Shown: positions 44,151 to 53,691, counted from the stretch's first letter. The stretch: 64,000 bases of DNA from Symbiodinium natans (GCA_905221605.1 CAJNDS010002137.1:542851-606850); one strand, 5' to 3'. Made by a program: numbers and translations. The notes: generated by a model from the sequence alone, not told the origin.

Positions 44151-47100
44151 TATCACCCCAACCACCCCCGGTGTTGTAGTGTGTGCCGTTGCTGCAGTGC
44201 TGCCTGTTGCTGGTCCCGGCTGCTGCTCTCTTGGCGAAGTTGTTCCCAATCCCCACATACGGCAAAGCTCCAGGAGTCTTGGCTTCGAGAAGGCCTTTGT
44301 ACCTAAGTCTCCTAATTGAGAAACACCAGGGATATGTCGAAGGGTAATCTCCTTGAGACGCACCGCCTCACGAAGATGAAAGGCACGAACTCGTAGGTGA
44401 CGAGTTTTCCAAGTTCCAGCTGCCTCGGAACACAGTCCTACAGCAGCCTGATTGTCGACGTAAAGTCCCAGGCGAGGAGGGTCCGGCCTGATTTCGGAGG
44501 TAAAAGATGAGAGTCCATAGACCATCTGGATGGCATTGACAGCCTCTATGAGCTCTGCCTCGGCAACAGACAGAGAAACCAGTGGTTGTCTCCCACATCG
44601 CCAAGATATGGGGCACCCCAGATAGCAAGCCAGCGAGCAACCGATGCTCCGCCCCCCTTGGGGGGCGAAGCTGGCATCACTGTAACCCTCCACATCATGG
44701 TTGTGGGTTGTCGGCTCGTAGAACAAGAACCAATCGGCCGTCGCCTTCAAGTAGCCCAAGGTTCTCATGCCGATGCGCTCCACAGTCTCAGGGTCCCTCA
44801 CGCACAGACTGCTCATGGTGGCAACTGTGTGTATCAAGTCTGGCCGGCCCTTTGTTGAAAGCCAGAGAAGTTCGCCAGTGATTTTCTGAGCACGCCTCAA
44901 GGTCTGCTCGTCGTACTGCTTCTCATCAAAGTTCACCTCCCCCAGCAGCCATGACTGAGGACATGGCGTCCCGTGACCATGCCCCTGAACATCATAGTGT
45001 CGAAGTACCTCAGATATGTAGCCAGTCTGCCCGATCTTGAAGCCGTTGAGCGTCTCGTAGATCTCTAGCCCCAGGAAACGAACTGGCTGTTCCATGGATG
45101 CCCATGTCAAATCCGAGGCCTTCCATTCTTGTGTGATCCACCCATGAGTAGCCGCAACGACCTCCTCCTCACCCAGATACAAGATGTCGTCAACATAAAC
45201 GTTGACGAATGCCCGAACTTCTTCCTGCATCGTTCCATCTGGGCCAGGCGTCATGACCACCACACTCCAAACATTCTCATCCGCCCTGTGCTGTCTGAGG
45301 AAGGCATCCAGCTCTCCCACCTTGAATCGAGCTCGCCTCAGTCTGTTGTCCCGGAAGGTACTCCACAGCTTCGGAGAGCGCCTAAAGCCATAAAGAGCTC
45401 GGTCCACCCGAAATAAGCACTTCGCAAACGGTATTTCCGCCGCCTGGAACACCTTGGGAGGGTAAAGGCAATGCACCACCTCGCCATCGTCCATCGGGGC
45501 CAAGATGAAGGCATTCCTGATGTCTGTTCCTGCTGCCTTCCAAGGACGTGATCCACCTCGTTTGTGTGCGGCATGAACAATCATCGCCCTCAAGGACTCC
45601 CCTTGACATCCCCCTGCATAGCTGTCTTCCTTCTGACTCCTTCCCTCGAAGTTGCCACATATGACAAGACGAGCCTTTCTTTTGAAGAATGAAGGCGACC
45701 CCTTCACCAACTCTCTTCCAGGATCATCAAGCAGCTCAGGATTGTCTGGAGGTTTTGCCGTGAAGACTCCTTTAGCCGGAAGTATAGATAACACTCCCGC
45801 CCTCTCAAGACGACGATGCTCCTCCTCCGTGAGGGGAACCAAGGCTCCCGCATCCAGCAGAGCCTTCATCTCCTTTCCAATGGCCTCCTTCCACCGCGGA
45901 AGGAATTGCTTCACCTCGTCAAGCTGTACAGTGTATACGACCTGAAGAGGACCTTCAAGGTTCTCCAAGACAGGCTCGACACCATGTTTCCCGTCATCAT
46001 CCTCCACAAAGCGACATAGCCGGAACCAATCCCCAACCGAGTAGGTCTTGTAAACCTTCTGCGACTCCCTTTGCTCCAAAGCCCTTTCAGCTTCCAACGT
46101 CGCCTGGTTCACACCCTCAAACAGTTCTTGATAGTCCTCCGGCACACATCGTCGTAAGTTGTGTTCCTCATCTAGCACACAGCGAGACCAATAGCGGCCA
46201 TCCATCTCACCCTCTTGGTCCTCCACCAACCACTGGGACTCATCCATATCGTCACCAGCGTCTTCACCTCCAGCGGACTCCATCCAACCTTCAGTGGTTT
46301 CATTATCCGGAACAGCGTCAGTAGTTGTCGACACTGGTTCCACCAATCTGCTCATGCAAAAGACGTTGCCATCCTCGCCACCCTCGTCGGCCCTAAAGAC
46401 TCGCACCACAGGCGGTGTTTTTCCAACCACGCGTCGTTCAGGATGCCAGTCATCACCTTCATCTTCGTACGGAGGTAGTTCGGGTAGGCGACGGACATTT
46501 GTTGTGTACCAAACATTGCCCTGCACGGTGCGAACAACATGACCATGGGAGACTGTCTCAACAGGCCCCAAATAAGACCCCTGGATCCACTTGTCCTCGA
46601 AGTCAGTGCCCCCTTGGCCATACCTCTTCCTCTTGATGAACACCTGTGATCCGAAAGGAGCGACGCTAGGATTGCCCCTTCCAAAGGCCTGAGCAGCGTG
46701 TTGTTGGCAAATCGTTGATGCCGCCCTTGACCACCACGATCTCACTACGGCATCTCCAAGCTTGCTGTAGGCTTTGGCCTGTCCAAGCAAAGTTCGCACC
46801 CGGCCCTTGATGAAACCAACAGCCCGCTCCGCCGCCCCATTTTGTGACGGATCATCGCCTTGAGTCTTCGTGACTATGATGTCCCTCGCCGCTGCCCACA
46901 TGTCCATACCCTCGTTCATGAACTCCCTTGCTCGGTCGCAATGTACTCGTAAGACTGGCAGGCCCCGTTGTCTTAGAGACAGGTACATCTCCTGCAAGGC
47001 CTTGAGTGTTTCCGCCTTCTTCCTGGTCTTCAAGGGTCGACAAAGATAGGCAGACTCGAACTCGAAGGGCTCAGACATACGCTCCAGGGCCTTGATCTCC

Positions 47101-50100
47101 TCCTGTTTCGGATCATCTTCCTCACGAATAGCAGCAGGATCAGGGCCAAGCTCCTCCGAGACCCCTACAGGCGCACCTTCAGTAGCAGGAACCTCTGATA
47201 CGACATCCTCGCCCTCCATCCCAGGCAACCAATCACCCTCGTCATCCGGTTTGTCCACGTCCCCAGGCTGCACACCAGACTGCTCAGGGTCCCCTGTTTC
47301 TGGGATCTTAGGAAAGCGGAAACACCCGACTAGCAGGTAGCGCGCTCCATCAGTGCCCGTCGCCCTAAACGGACCAGCAGTGTCAATGCTCAGGACATAC
47401 GCTGAAGGATGAGCGACTCTCCTATGTGGCTTGCCCGTCGCCCTTTGGATGCACTCCCGGCAATCCTTCCTGTATGGCAAATGGTCCCGTCTCAGGTGAA
47501 TGCGCCATTCCTCCAAGCTGAATTTAGCGAGCTTCCCTTCACCTTCTTCACCATCTCGCCTTCCCAGCCTTCGAACCATACTGGTCAAAGCATGTTCTCG
47601 CGTAGCAAAACCGGGCCAAGCACATAGAGCATCACAGACAGAACTTATCATCCCCGTTGGCCATCGACTTGTTCTTGTACCGGCCTTCAGACCATGACCA
47701 TCCTCACCCTCCAAAGACCAGAGATTGAGGTTCGTACCCAAAGTCGTAGGTCCCAAGTTTTCCAAATCACACTTGACCTCATCCATGGTGTACATCCTCG
47801 CGAAGGTTTTCCACATGGTCGTTCCAAACAGGTCGTAGCATGGCACCCGTCCATTGGCCTCCTCCTCATCCTCACTTTCCAGCTCCTCCTGAGCCTCACG
47901 AACCTGGTCCCTTCCATGTAGCGCTGGGCCCTCATCCCATTCCAAGGTTGAGCGTATCGGAAAACCCAAGCATCGAAGTTTCCCGACCTTTTCATCCGGC
48001 AACTTGTCGAGGCCGAGAGGTGTGTAGGCCGCCACGAGAAGCTCCTTCTGAGTTTGATCCTTCCCCACATACGCATGGTGTTGTTTTGGATTGAACCTCG
48101 TCATCCTTCCAGAGATCTCAACCAAACAGCCCTTTAATTGTTCAAAGCCAGAGAATGGACAGGACCTTTCGACACATCTCCCTCCACCACCAAATTTCTG
48201 TCCATCCAGGTCCCCTTCAAGCCACAGACCGGAGGAAACCTCGCGGCCAGGATCATCATCGCCCAACCCATTCTGTCCATCCAGGTCCCCTTCAAGCCAC
48301 AGACCGGAGGAAACCTCGCGGCCAGGATCATCATCGCCCAACCCAATCAAGTAGTTGTTACTATCACGAGCGTTCCGGACATCTCGATGTCGAGGCACTT
48401 CATTCGTCTCCATGACCAACAAAGCCGACCAAGAGCAATCCTCATGCAGCTGCGTTTCCACATTCCACCGCATAAACATGTTCAGGTACTTCGTCAACCA
48501 CGGTCTCTGGAGTGCCTCTGTAGTAACCCCCCGATTGCCGCCATGAGCATATGCGCCAAGCACCACAGATCCTTCTTGTTCGCCTCGGGATGAGGCTCGC
48601 AAGTTCTTCTTGAAGTTCATCTCTTCCAACAACATGCGGCACTCACGATGCGAAAACTTGCCCAGGTCGAACCATTCCTTAGCCAGCCTCTCTTGCTCCT
48701 CAAGGTCACTCTCTTTGTTGTCGCCTTGCTCTAGTCCAGGAACCTTCCCCGATTCAACTCTCGGATGTTCCAGCAACCAACCAACTCCAGGACCCGGGGT
48801 TTCTAAAGATCCCTCTCTCCAAAGGATCCTCCTACCCTCAGAAGCTACTGACCAAAGGATCATCGCCCTGGCAACCAGCTGAACTTCCCGAACATGTTGC
48901 GAGGACAGCATCGTCTCATTTCCTGTAAAGGGAAAGGTTCTTCGAGGCGGTCCCCCAAATAGAGCCTTAATTTTGCCCCGAGCAGCTCCCCACAAAAGCA
49001 GCTTGAAGATGCCATCCTTCTTTAACATGTCGAAGTGACTGCTAAGGTTCAGGTCCACCTCCACCAGAACATCATCACGATGCAGACTGGCCTTCCATTC
49101 GCTTGAAGAAGCCAGCCCCTTCTTCCTTTTGTCTCCCGAGAAGAGATGCACCAGCCAGTTGTTGCTAAGGAACATACTCCTTCGTTTCCTTCTACTCCAC
49201 GGCATGCCCTTCAAGAGCCTCCAGCCCTCTTTGTTCGTCACCGGGAACTCCTCAGGGATGGTCGCGAAAGCCTCCGGGGTCACCCCCTGCAAATAGGGCA
49301 CCTTCTGGATGAAGCCACAGAAACTCGTTCGAGCCCCAGTTTCCACCAGATCCATGAGGTGCTGTTCCCAACCGCGATCTCCACAGCCCGAGAGCTCAAT
49401 CTCCTTGAGCTGCCTCTCCATATCCTCCAAGGTCTTCGTGAACTCGCCAACCCGTTTTTCCTCCAATTCCTTGATGAGCTGTAGCGCGCTCACCTCGGTC
49501 AGCTCTGGGCAGAAATGGTTGACTTTCACTCGCAACTTGCCATGGATCGGGTGTCGAACTTCAAGCCTTGTCGGAGACCATCGTACCGTGCATCCAAGCA
49601 ACTGCACCAACTGTCCCATAGGTAGTATCGTTCCACCACCCGAAGGGTTCGTAGAAGGCGAAGACAACAGGGTTCCACCAGCGTTCTGCGAAAGGACAAC
49701 GTGATCATCATTGGCCAAGGCAACCTTCACCAACTTTCCTTGTTCCACCTCACGATCGTCAACAGCAACCCGAAAGGCATGGCTCGCTCCCGAATCCAAC
49801 AGGGCCATCTTCTCCTCGGAATCCTTCTCAACCGCCTCTGGCTCAGTCTGCAGCAACCGTTCATACACATCCATTTTCACACGGAAGTCTTCATTGCCAA
49901 CCCTCTCCGGAAGCACCACCAGCATTCGCAGTCGCCGCAAATCCTCCAACTGTCTCTGTATAACCCCCAAAGGATCCGAGGGCGCCGAAGAAGCCGAACC
50001 TGTGCCAGAGCCCTGAGCCTGAGTGGAAGTCAAGGCCTTCAGCATCTTGTTTGTTTCGGACAACATCGCCGCCACCTGCTCCGTGTCGATCTTGTTTGAG

Positions 50101-53100
50101 GTTGAAGGAGTAAGGCTTGAAGGCTGCTCACGAGTAGCATCTCCAGCCGGCACCGACGGACCTGACGAAAGCGAAGGACCTTCCGAGGAAGCTGCCCCTG
50201 TTGTAGGAGTAGCTGCTGCAGCCTGCTGTTTGGCCAACCTCGGCTTTGGGGCCGGTTTGTCAGTAGGACTCACCTTCTTCGTAGGACAATCCCTTGCCCT
50301 GTGCTTCGTCGAACCACAAAGGAGGCACCGTTCGGCTCGCTGAAGACCCTCCCACGAATGCCTGAAACTGCAGTTCTTTCCATTTCTGCAACCATCATCA
50401 GTAGTGAACCATGAACACGGCTTTGTCGGATTCGTAGGCGGTGGAGAGGCCTTGGCCTTTGGCCTCTGAGTGGTATTTCCGGCATCTGAGGGCTGTTGCT
50501 GCATGCCCTTCAGTTTGGGTCCGGGAGCCTCCGATGCCTGTGACGGTGTAGCCTTTCTCCCAGTAGCCCCAAGCTGCTCACATTCTGCAAGGAGATGTTG
50601 GAAGTACTTCAACACATTCTCCGAGGTGGGTCTGGTGTCAATCTGAAGCTCCGCCTTCGCCAAGGACACCTTAAAGCGAAAGTCTTGATTTGTCTCCGCC
50701 ACCTTCTTCGTTAAGACCCCCAAAGACTTCACCTGGACGGACTCATCTGGCAAGGAAACACCAAGATCCAAAGCTCGCTGGTACAGGCGATACCATCTCC
50801 GTAATGCAACCACTGCATCCGTCGCTGTTCCTGGAGATTCACTCACCTCCAACTGTTTCAGAAGTTGTGCCCGGTCCTGAGCGCCCCCAGGCTGGTACAC
50901 AGCCATCAGCCTGAACAGTATCTGATGAGTCCCCTGCACACGATAGGCCACTAGCTCATCTCGGACACCTGTCGGAAGCGCTGCTAGAAGTAAGGCTGCC
51001 ACCTTTTTCGCAAGCTTCTGGTACTTGCCGTCCTGAAGCTCCTCTGATAGCCTTGCTTTCACCCCAAGCCGCTTGATCGGCGAAAGCGCCTGATACTCCT
51101 GGTATGCTTCCAAGGCCGAACCCATGACTTGTTTCCACCACTCGCCAGCGCTTGCCGCCATAGCAGACACTTGTTGCTCCACAAGATACAGCCAGTCCTG
51201 GAAGTCTATGGCACCAGATTCCGGAGTGTAGTCAGGCAACATCGGAAAATTCGGCGACGCCTTATCCACATCCAACCCGTCTCCCTTCTTCAGCAACATC
51301 TGTTGCAGCTGCCCGATACCTGTAAGCACAATGTCCATCGGAGAAGGGCTTGACGGAGCTGCAGGCGCCACATCGCCTGGTTGTTGCTCGCTTCCTGGAG
51401 CAACGGGAGGACTGAGACCAGGAGGAGCTTCACAAGGCGCACCAAGGGTTGCAACTCCCTCAGGTCTCTTCAGCGGCTCATAATCTCCCCTTATCCCTAG
51501 CTCAGGCTCCAAGCGAGCCCTGAAGGCTCGGTCAAACGGCGGGACACCACAGACATCCCCTCCAGACAACCTCTCACCCACAACTCCTCTACCACCACTT
51601 GGCGACGGACTCGCTGAGGCAGATCGCTTGGCACCATAACCACGAGCATACACATTCCTTGGCCTGTTCCCAAGCTCGCCATGTCCTTCTGCACTTCTTG
51701 ACCTGGCACCAGCTTCGCCCCTCTGTGCACGAGGACCATCATGGGCCCGAGACATCGACGGAACTGGTTGACGACCTTCCCGAAGAGCTCCCCGAACCCC
51801 AGAAGTCACACTTGTTGCTGCAAAGACCCGATCACCATGAGGTACACCACGATCCTCAGGAAGTGCATGAGATGCTGGGTAGGCCCGATCTCCATGAGGT
51901 ACACCACGATCCTCACGAGGTGCATGAGCGAAAGAGGCCCGATCTCCATGAGGTACACCACGATCCTCACGAAGTGCATGAGATGCTGGGTAGGCCCGAT
52001 CTCCATGAGGTACACCACGATCCTCACGAAGTGCATGAGATGCTGAGGAGGCCCGATCTCCATGAGGTACACCACGATCCTCACGAAGTGCATGTGTTGC
52101 GAAAGAGGCCCGATCTCCATGAGGTACGCCACGATCCTCATGAAGCACTTGAGTTGCGAAAGAGGCCCGATCTCCATGAGGTACGCCACGATCCTCATGA
52201 AGCACTTGAGTTGCGAAAGAGGCCCGATCTCCATGAGGTACGCCACGATCCTCATGAAGCACTTGAGTTGCGAAAGAGGCCCGATCTCCATGAGGTACAC
52301 CACGATCCTCATGAAGCACTTGAGTTGCGAAAGAGGCCCGATCTCCATGAGGTACACCACGATCCTCATGAAGCACTTGCGATGCTGAGTAGGCCCGATC
52401 TCCATGAGGTACACCACGATCCTCATGAAGCACTTGCGATGCTGAGTAGGCCCGATCTCCATGAGGTACACCACGATCCTCAGGAAGCTCAGACTGCTCC
52501 CTCATCTGCCGCTGCGCCTCATTCCATAGAGCCCCACCCCGGCCTTGTCCTTTCACATCGCCACCACCCCCAAAAGCCATCTCCCGCAATCGCTCATTTT
52601 CTTCTTGAAGGCGCTCAAGCCTTCCCTTCTGTCCTGCCAAGGCCGCTTCCACTTGTCTTCTCACCTCCTCCTGCACCAACTCCACCGGAATGGACGCCGA
52701 TGAAGCATCGTCTGTTCCCACACTCCTCGGACCACGCAGCAAAGGAGCCTGTCTTGCCCAGCCTTCCATAATACGACGAGCACTGCTGGGAAACAGAGGA
52801 GGATCCCCACTTTGTTGTCCTGTCGGAGAAAAACCACCAGACATTGTTGCCGCTGCTGCCGGGTATGTTGCATGCTGCGGTGTGGAGGGGTGCGAAGTGG
52901 TATGCTGCTGCTGCAACTGCTCATGTTGTTGAACCACTAAACCACCACTACTACCCAACACTCGTTGCCTCGTGAGCGTCGTTGTCAGCGTCTCAACCTG
53001 TCCGGAAGCTTGGCGAAGATAATCCCCGAGACGACTCATCCAGGACGGGACTGGCAAGGCAGTCCCACCCTGGGAGCCTCCCGGGTGATTATCCGTACTC

Positions 53101-53474
53101 GCCCGCGCGACCAAGTGCGGAATCGTTGGCCCCACATTCCCAGCAGACACGGAAGACGTTTCTTGGCGAAGCCCGGAATCACAGGAAAATGTACCAGGCG
53201 GTCCCACATCTTCTGTCCTTGAAGTCATAGCTGGTGGCCATGGAGCGCTTTCCAAACTCGCTGCACCAGGTGAGGCCTGCACCATATCCTCACGCCTTAC
53301 AACATCAGCCGAAAGTACCCCATTGGGCATCGCATTTCCAGCAGGATGACGATCGTAGCGCGGACCAGCAGTCTCACCTTCCAATCTCGAATCAATGGCA
53401 CGCCGAGCACCAGTTGGGCTCATAACCCCTTGGTCCTCGTGAGGACCAGGGGCGGAGGGCGCAGGAGCGGCCAT
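43509..53474 (-). CDS. Copia-type polyprotein, 3,321 aa
   Basis: One uninterrupted frame from an ATG inside the 5' LTR to TGA 43509-43511. Approximate order: twelve 19 aa repeats EDRGVPHGDR... (~330-550); Gag core (FQDWLYLVEQQVSAMA, ~758); CCCH finger C-x8-C-x5-C-x3-H (~1021-1039) and CCHC knuckle CLLCGSTKHRARDC (~1050); aspartic protease LLDSGASH (~1227); methyltransferase-like segment (~1442-1580); 2OG-oxygenase-like segment (~1697-1820); integrase with HHCC finger (~1990), D ~2032, D ~2178 and E exactly DD35E; RT with YVDDILYL (~2760); RNase H (YSDASFAP, AEAELIEAV, YVDNQAAV); then two hydrophobic segments and a His/Cys tail. Copia elements usually encode ~1,300-1,500 aa. Expression of Gag versus Pol from one frame must rely on processing or alternative RNA; nothing visible decides this. 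Confidence 0.93.
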   Translation of the reverse strand: MAAPAPSAPGPHEDQGVMSPTGARRAIDSRLEGETAGPRYDRHPAGNAMPNGVLSADVVRREDMVQASPGAASLESAPWPPAMTSRTEDVGPPGTFSCDSGLRQETSSVSAGNVGPTIPHLVARASTDNHPGGSQGGTALPVPSWMSRLGDYLRQASGQVETLTTTLTRQRVLGSSGGLVVQQHEQLQQQHTTSHPSTPQHATYPAAAATMSGGFSPTGQQSGDPPLFPSSARRIMEGWARQAPLLRGPRSVGTDDASSASIPVELVQEEVRRQVEAALAGQKGRLERLQEENERLREMAFGGGGDVKGQGRGGALWNEAQRQMREQSELPEDRGVPHGDRAYSASQVLHEDRGVPHGDRAYSASQVLHEDRGVPHGDRASFATQVLHEDRGVPHGDRASFATQVLHEDRGVPHGDRASFATQVLHEDRGVPHGDRASFATQVLHEDRGVPHGDRASFATHALREDRGVPHGDRASSASHALREDRGVPHGDRAYPASHALREDRGVPHGDRASFAHAPREDRGVPHGDRAYPASHALPEDRGVPHGDRVFAATSVTSGVRGALREGRQPVPSMSRAHDGPRAQRGEAGARSRSAEGHGELGNRPRNVYARGYGAKRSASASPSPSGGRGVVGERLSGGDVCGVPPFDRAFRARLEPELGIRGDYEPLKRPEGVATLGAPCEAPPGLSPPVAPGSEQQPGDVAPAAPSSPSPMDIVLTGIGQLQQMLLKKGDGLDVDKASPNFPMLPDYTPESGAIDFQDWLYLVEQQVSAMAASAGEWWKQVMGSALEAYQEYQALSPIKRLGVKARLSEELQDGKYQKLAKKVAALLLAALPTGVRDELVAYRVQGTHQILFRLMAVYQPGGAQDRAQLLKQLEVSESPGTATDAVVALRRWYRLYQRALDLGVSLPDESVQVKSLGVLTKKVAETNQDFRFKVSLAKAELQIDTRPTSENVLKYFQHLLAECEQLGATGRKATPSQASEAPGPKLKGMQQQPSDAGNTTQRPKAKASPPPTNPTKPCSWFTTDDGCRNGKNCSFRHSWEGLQRAERCLLCGSTKHRARDCPTKKVSPTDKPAPKPRLAKQQAAAATPTTGAASSEGPSLSSGPSVPAGDATREQPSSLTPSTSNKIDTEQVAAMLSETNKMLKALTSTQAQGSGTGSASSAPSDPLGVIQRQLEDLRRLRMLVVLPERVGNEDFRVKMDVYERLLQTEPEAVEKDSEEKMALLDSGASHAFRVAVDDREVEQGKLVKVALANDDHVVLSQNAGGTLLSSPSTNPSGGGTILPMGQLVQLLGCTVRWSPTRLEVRHPIHGKLRVKVNHFCPELTEVSALQLIKELEEKRVGEFTKTLEDMERQLKEIELSGCGDRGWEQHLMDLVETGARTSFCGFIQKVPYLQGVTPEAFATIPEEFPVTNKEGWRLLKGMPWSRRKRRSMFLSNNWLVHLFSGDKRKKGLASSSEWKASLHRDDVLVEVDLNLSSHFDMLKKDGIFKLLLWGAARGKIKALFGGPPRRTFPFTGNETMLSSQHVREVQLVARAMILWSVASEGRRILWREGSLETPGPGVGWLLEHPRVESGKVPGLEQGDNKESDLEEQERLAKEWFDLGKFSHRECRMLLEEMNFKKNLRASSRGEQEGSVVLGAYAHGGNRGVTTEALQRPWLTKYLNMFMRWNVETQLHEDCSWSALLVMETNEVPRHRDVRNARDSNNYLIGLGDDDPGREVSSGLWLEGDLDGQNGLGDDDPGREVSSGLWLEGDLDGQKFGGGGRCVERSCPFSGFEQLKGCLVEISGRMTRFNPKQHHAYVGKDQTQKELLVAAYTPLGLDKLPDEKVGKLRCLGFPIRSTLEWDEGPALHGRDQVREAQEELESEDEEEANGRVPCYDLFGTTMWKTFARMYTMDEVKCDLENLGPTTLGTNLNLWSLEGEDGHGLKAGTRTSRWPTGMISSVCDALCAWPGFATREHALTSMVRRLGRRDGEEGEGKLAKFSLEEWRIHLRRDHLPYRKDCRECIQRATGKPHRRVAHPSAYVLSIDTAGPFRATGTDGARYLLVGCFRFPKIPETGDPEQSGVQPGDVDKPDDEGDWLPGMEGEDVVSEVPATEGAPVGVSEELGPDPAAIREEDDPKQEEIKALERMSEPFEFESAYLCRPLKTRKKAETLKALQEMYLSLRQRGLPVLRVHCDRAREFMNEGMDMWAAARDIIVTKTQGDDPSQNGAAERAVGFIKGRVRTLLGQAKAYSKLGDAVVRSWWSRAASTICQQHAAQAFGRGNPSVAPFGSQVFIKRKRYGQGGTDFEDKWIQGSYLGPVETVSHGHVVRTVQGNVWYTTNVRRLPELPPYEDEGDDWHPERRVVGKTPPVVRVFRADEGGEDGNVFCMSRLVEPVSTTTDAVPDNETTEGWMESAGGEDAGDDMDESQWLVEDQEGEMDGRYWSRCVLDEEHNLRRCVPEDYQELFEGVNQATLEAERALEQRESQKVYKTYSVGDWFRLCRFVEDDDGKHGVEPVLENLEGPLQVVYTVQLDEVKQFLPRWKEAIGKEMKALLDAGALVPLTEEEHRRLERAGVLSILPAKGVFTAKPPDNPELLDDPGRELVKGSPSFFKRKARLVICGNFEGRSQKEDSYAGGCQGESLRAMIVHAAHKRGGSRPWKAAGTDIRNAFILAPMDDGEVVHCLYPPKVFQAAEIPFAKCLFRVDRALYGFRRSPKLWSTFRDNRLRRARFKVGELDAFLRQHRADENVWSVVVMTPGPDGTMQEEVRAFVNVYVDDILYLGEEEVVAATHGWITQEWKASDLTWASMEQPVRFLGLEIYETLNGFKIGQTGYISEVLRHYDVQGHGHGTPCPQSWLLGEVNFDEKQYDEQTLRRAQKITGELLWLSTKGRPDLIHTVATMSSLCVRDPETVERIGMRTLGYLKATADWFLFYEPTTHNHDVEGYSDASFAPQGGRSIGCSLACYLGCPISWRCGRQPLVSLSVAEAELIEAVNAIQMVYGLSSFTSEIRPDPPRLGLYVDNQAAVGLCSEAAGTWKTRHLRVRAFHLREAVRLKEITLRHIPGVSQLGDLGTKAFSKPRLLELCRMWGLGTTSPREQQPGPATGSTAATAHTTTPGVVGVIARLVLLLGWLVQGTRGASTKRSSNVPAEDVGGIQISVAWEFYALVFVSLVAAIGAWEAIKWLFEWYALKRDCSVSEARNARRLRRLQQAVQQELGSYGLGQNGPMTPELAPRHSPASAPEGRGPVPSLDRSASSWEEPPPPVRQTRRRTRDANTQTPREAYVKFRGPFFASQRGDHVHLYGDCQGLKSAYTNIDAKGMCAYCDGRKSLYELVG
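48015..48400 (-). other. 2OG-Fe(II)-oxygenase-like segment of the polyprotein
   Basis: VPRHRDVRNARDSNNYLIG supplies an H-x-D motif. GLWLEG follows (duplicated here), then FNPKQHHAYVG with a distal His, and ELLVAAYTPLG about ten residues later. This is the H-x-D...H layout of the jelly-roll oxygenase fold. The 75 bp duplication inserts 25 residues between the two parts, so activity is uncertain. Confidence 0.45.
48198..48347 (-). repeat. Perfect 75 bp tandem duplication in the polyprotein
   Basis: CTGTCCATCCAGGTCCCC at 48198 recurs at 48273. The 25-residue unit GLGDDDPGREVSSGLWLEGD... is encoded twice in a row without disturbing the frame. Confidence 0.95.
48740..49155 (-). other. Cytosine-methyltransferase-like segment of the polyprotein
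   Basis: Between protease and integrase: VHLFSGDKRKKG (compare motif I, FSG), VLVEVDLNL (acidic residue of motif II), IKALFGGPPRRTF (compare motif IV GGPPC.. with the catalytic Cys replaced by Arg) and VGWLLEHP (compare ENP/EHP). The order and spacing (~1442, ~1463, ~1505, ~1567) fit a C5-methyltransferase-like Rossmann fold that would be inactive. This is my reading of motifs, without alignment. Confidence 0.45.
51825..52485 (-). repeat. 57 bp in-frame tandem repeat, twelve copies, in Gag region
   Basis: Twelve units of 19 codons (one of 18) start EDRGVPHGDR and continue with A(S/Y)(F/S/P)A(T/S)(Q/H)(V/A)L(H/R). Central copies are almost identical, showing recent expansion. The consensus plus strand carries CCCGATCTCCATGAGGTAC in each unit. 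Confidence 0.95.
53413..53428 (-). other. Primer-binding site, methionine half-tRNA type
   Basis: Directly after the 5' LTR the minus strand reads GGTTATGAGCCCAAC. Its complement contains GGGCTCATAACCC (53416-53428), which equals the anticodon arm with CAT anticodon of initiator tRNA-Met as I recall it from yeast. Drosophila copia primes from a tRNA-iMet 5' half ending at this place. The site overlaps codons of the polyprotein (GVMSPT). Confidence 0.65.
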
Positions 53475-53678
53475 CGAAAAGAGGGATCTAAGGGAAACCA
53501 GGACTACACCCAGAAAGCCCCAGCTTCAACCAAACCCTCAAGACGGAAAAAACCCTGGACGGGGACCACCGGGCTAGGGGGGGTCCGGAAGAGGCTAGAC
53601 CAGCCTAAGCTAGAGGAACCACCCGGGAAACACCCCCCAAAACCCTCACACCCCAATCCAGGCACGCACTTTTTCATG

Positions 53679-53691
53679 CTTGAGCCAAAAT
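53679..53691 (-). other. Spliced-leader-like stretch in the 5' LTR
   Basis: The minus strand reads ATTTTGGCTCAAG, identical to the last 13 nt of the 22 nt dinoflagellate spliced leader (known end CCATTTTGGCTCAAG), followed by CATG. The 3' LTR has the same at 43285-43297. A chance 13 nt match within a 446 bp LTR is unlikely. Confidence 0.6.

Noticed and set aside
51825-52485. CRISPR-like regular repeat
   Set aside because: Units are contiguous 57 bp coding repeats without unique spacers, in a eukaryotic retrotransposon.
51599-52771. 390 aa plus frame and 222 aa minus frame over the 57 bp repeats
   Set aside because: Both are shadows of the twelve-copy repeat inside the minus-strand copia polyprotein, which has clear domains on either side.
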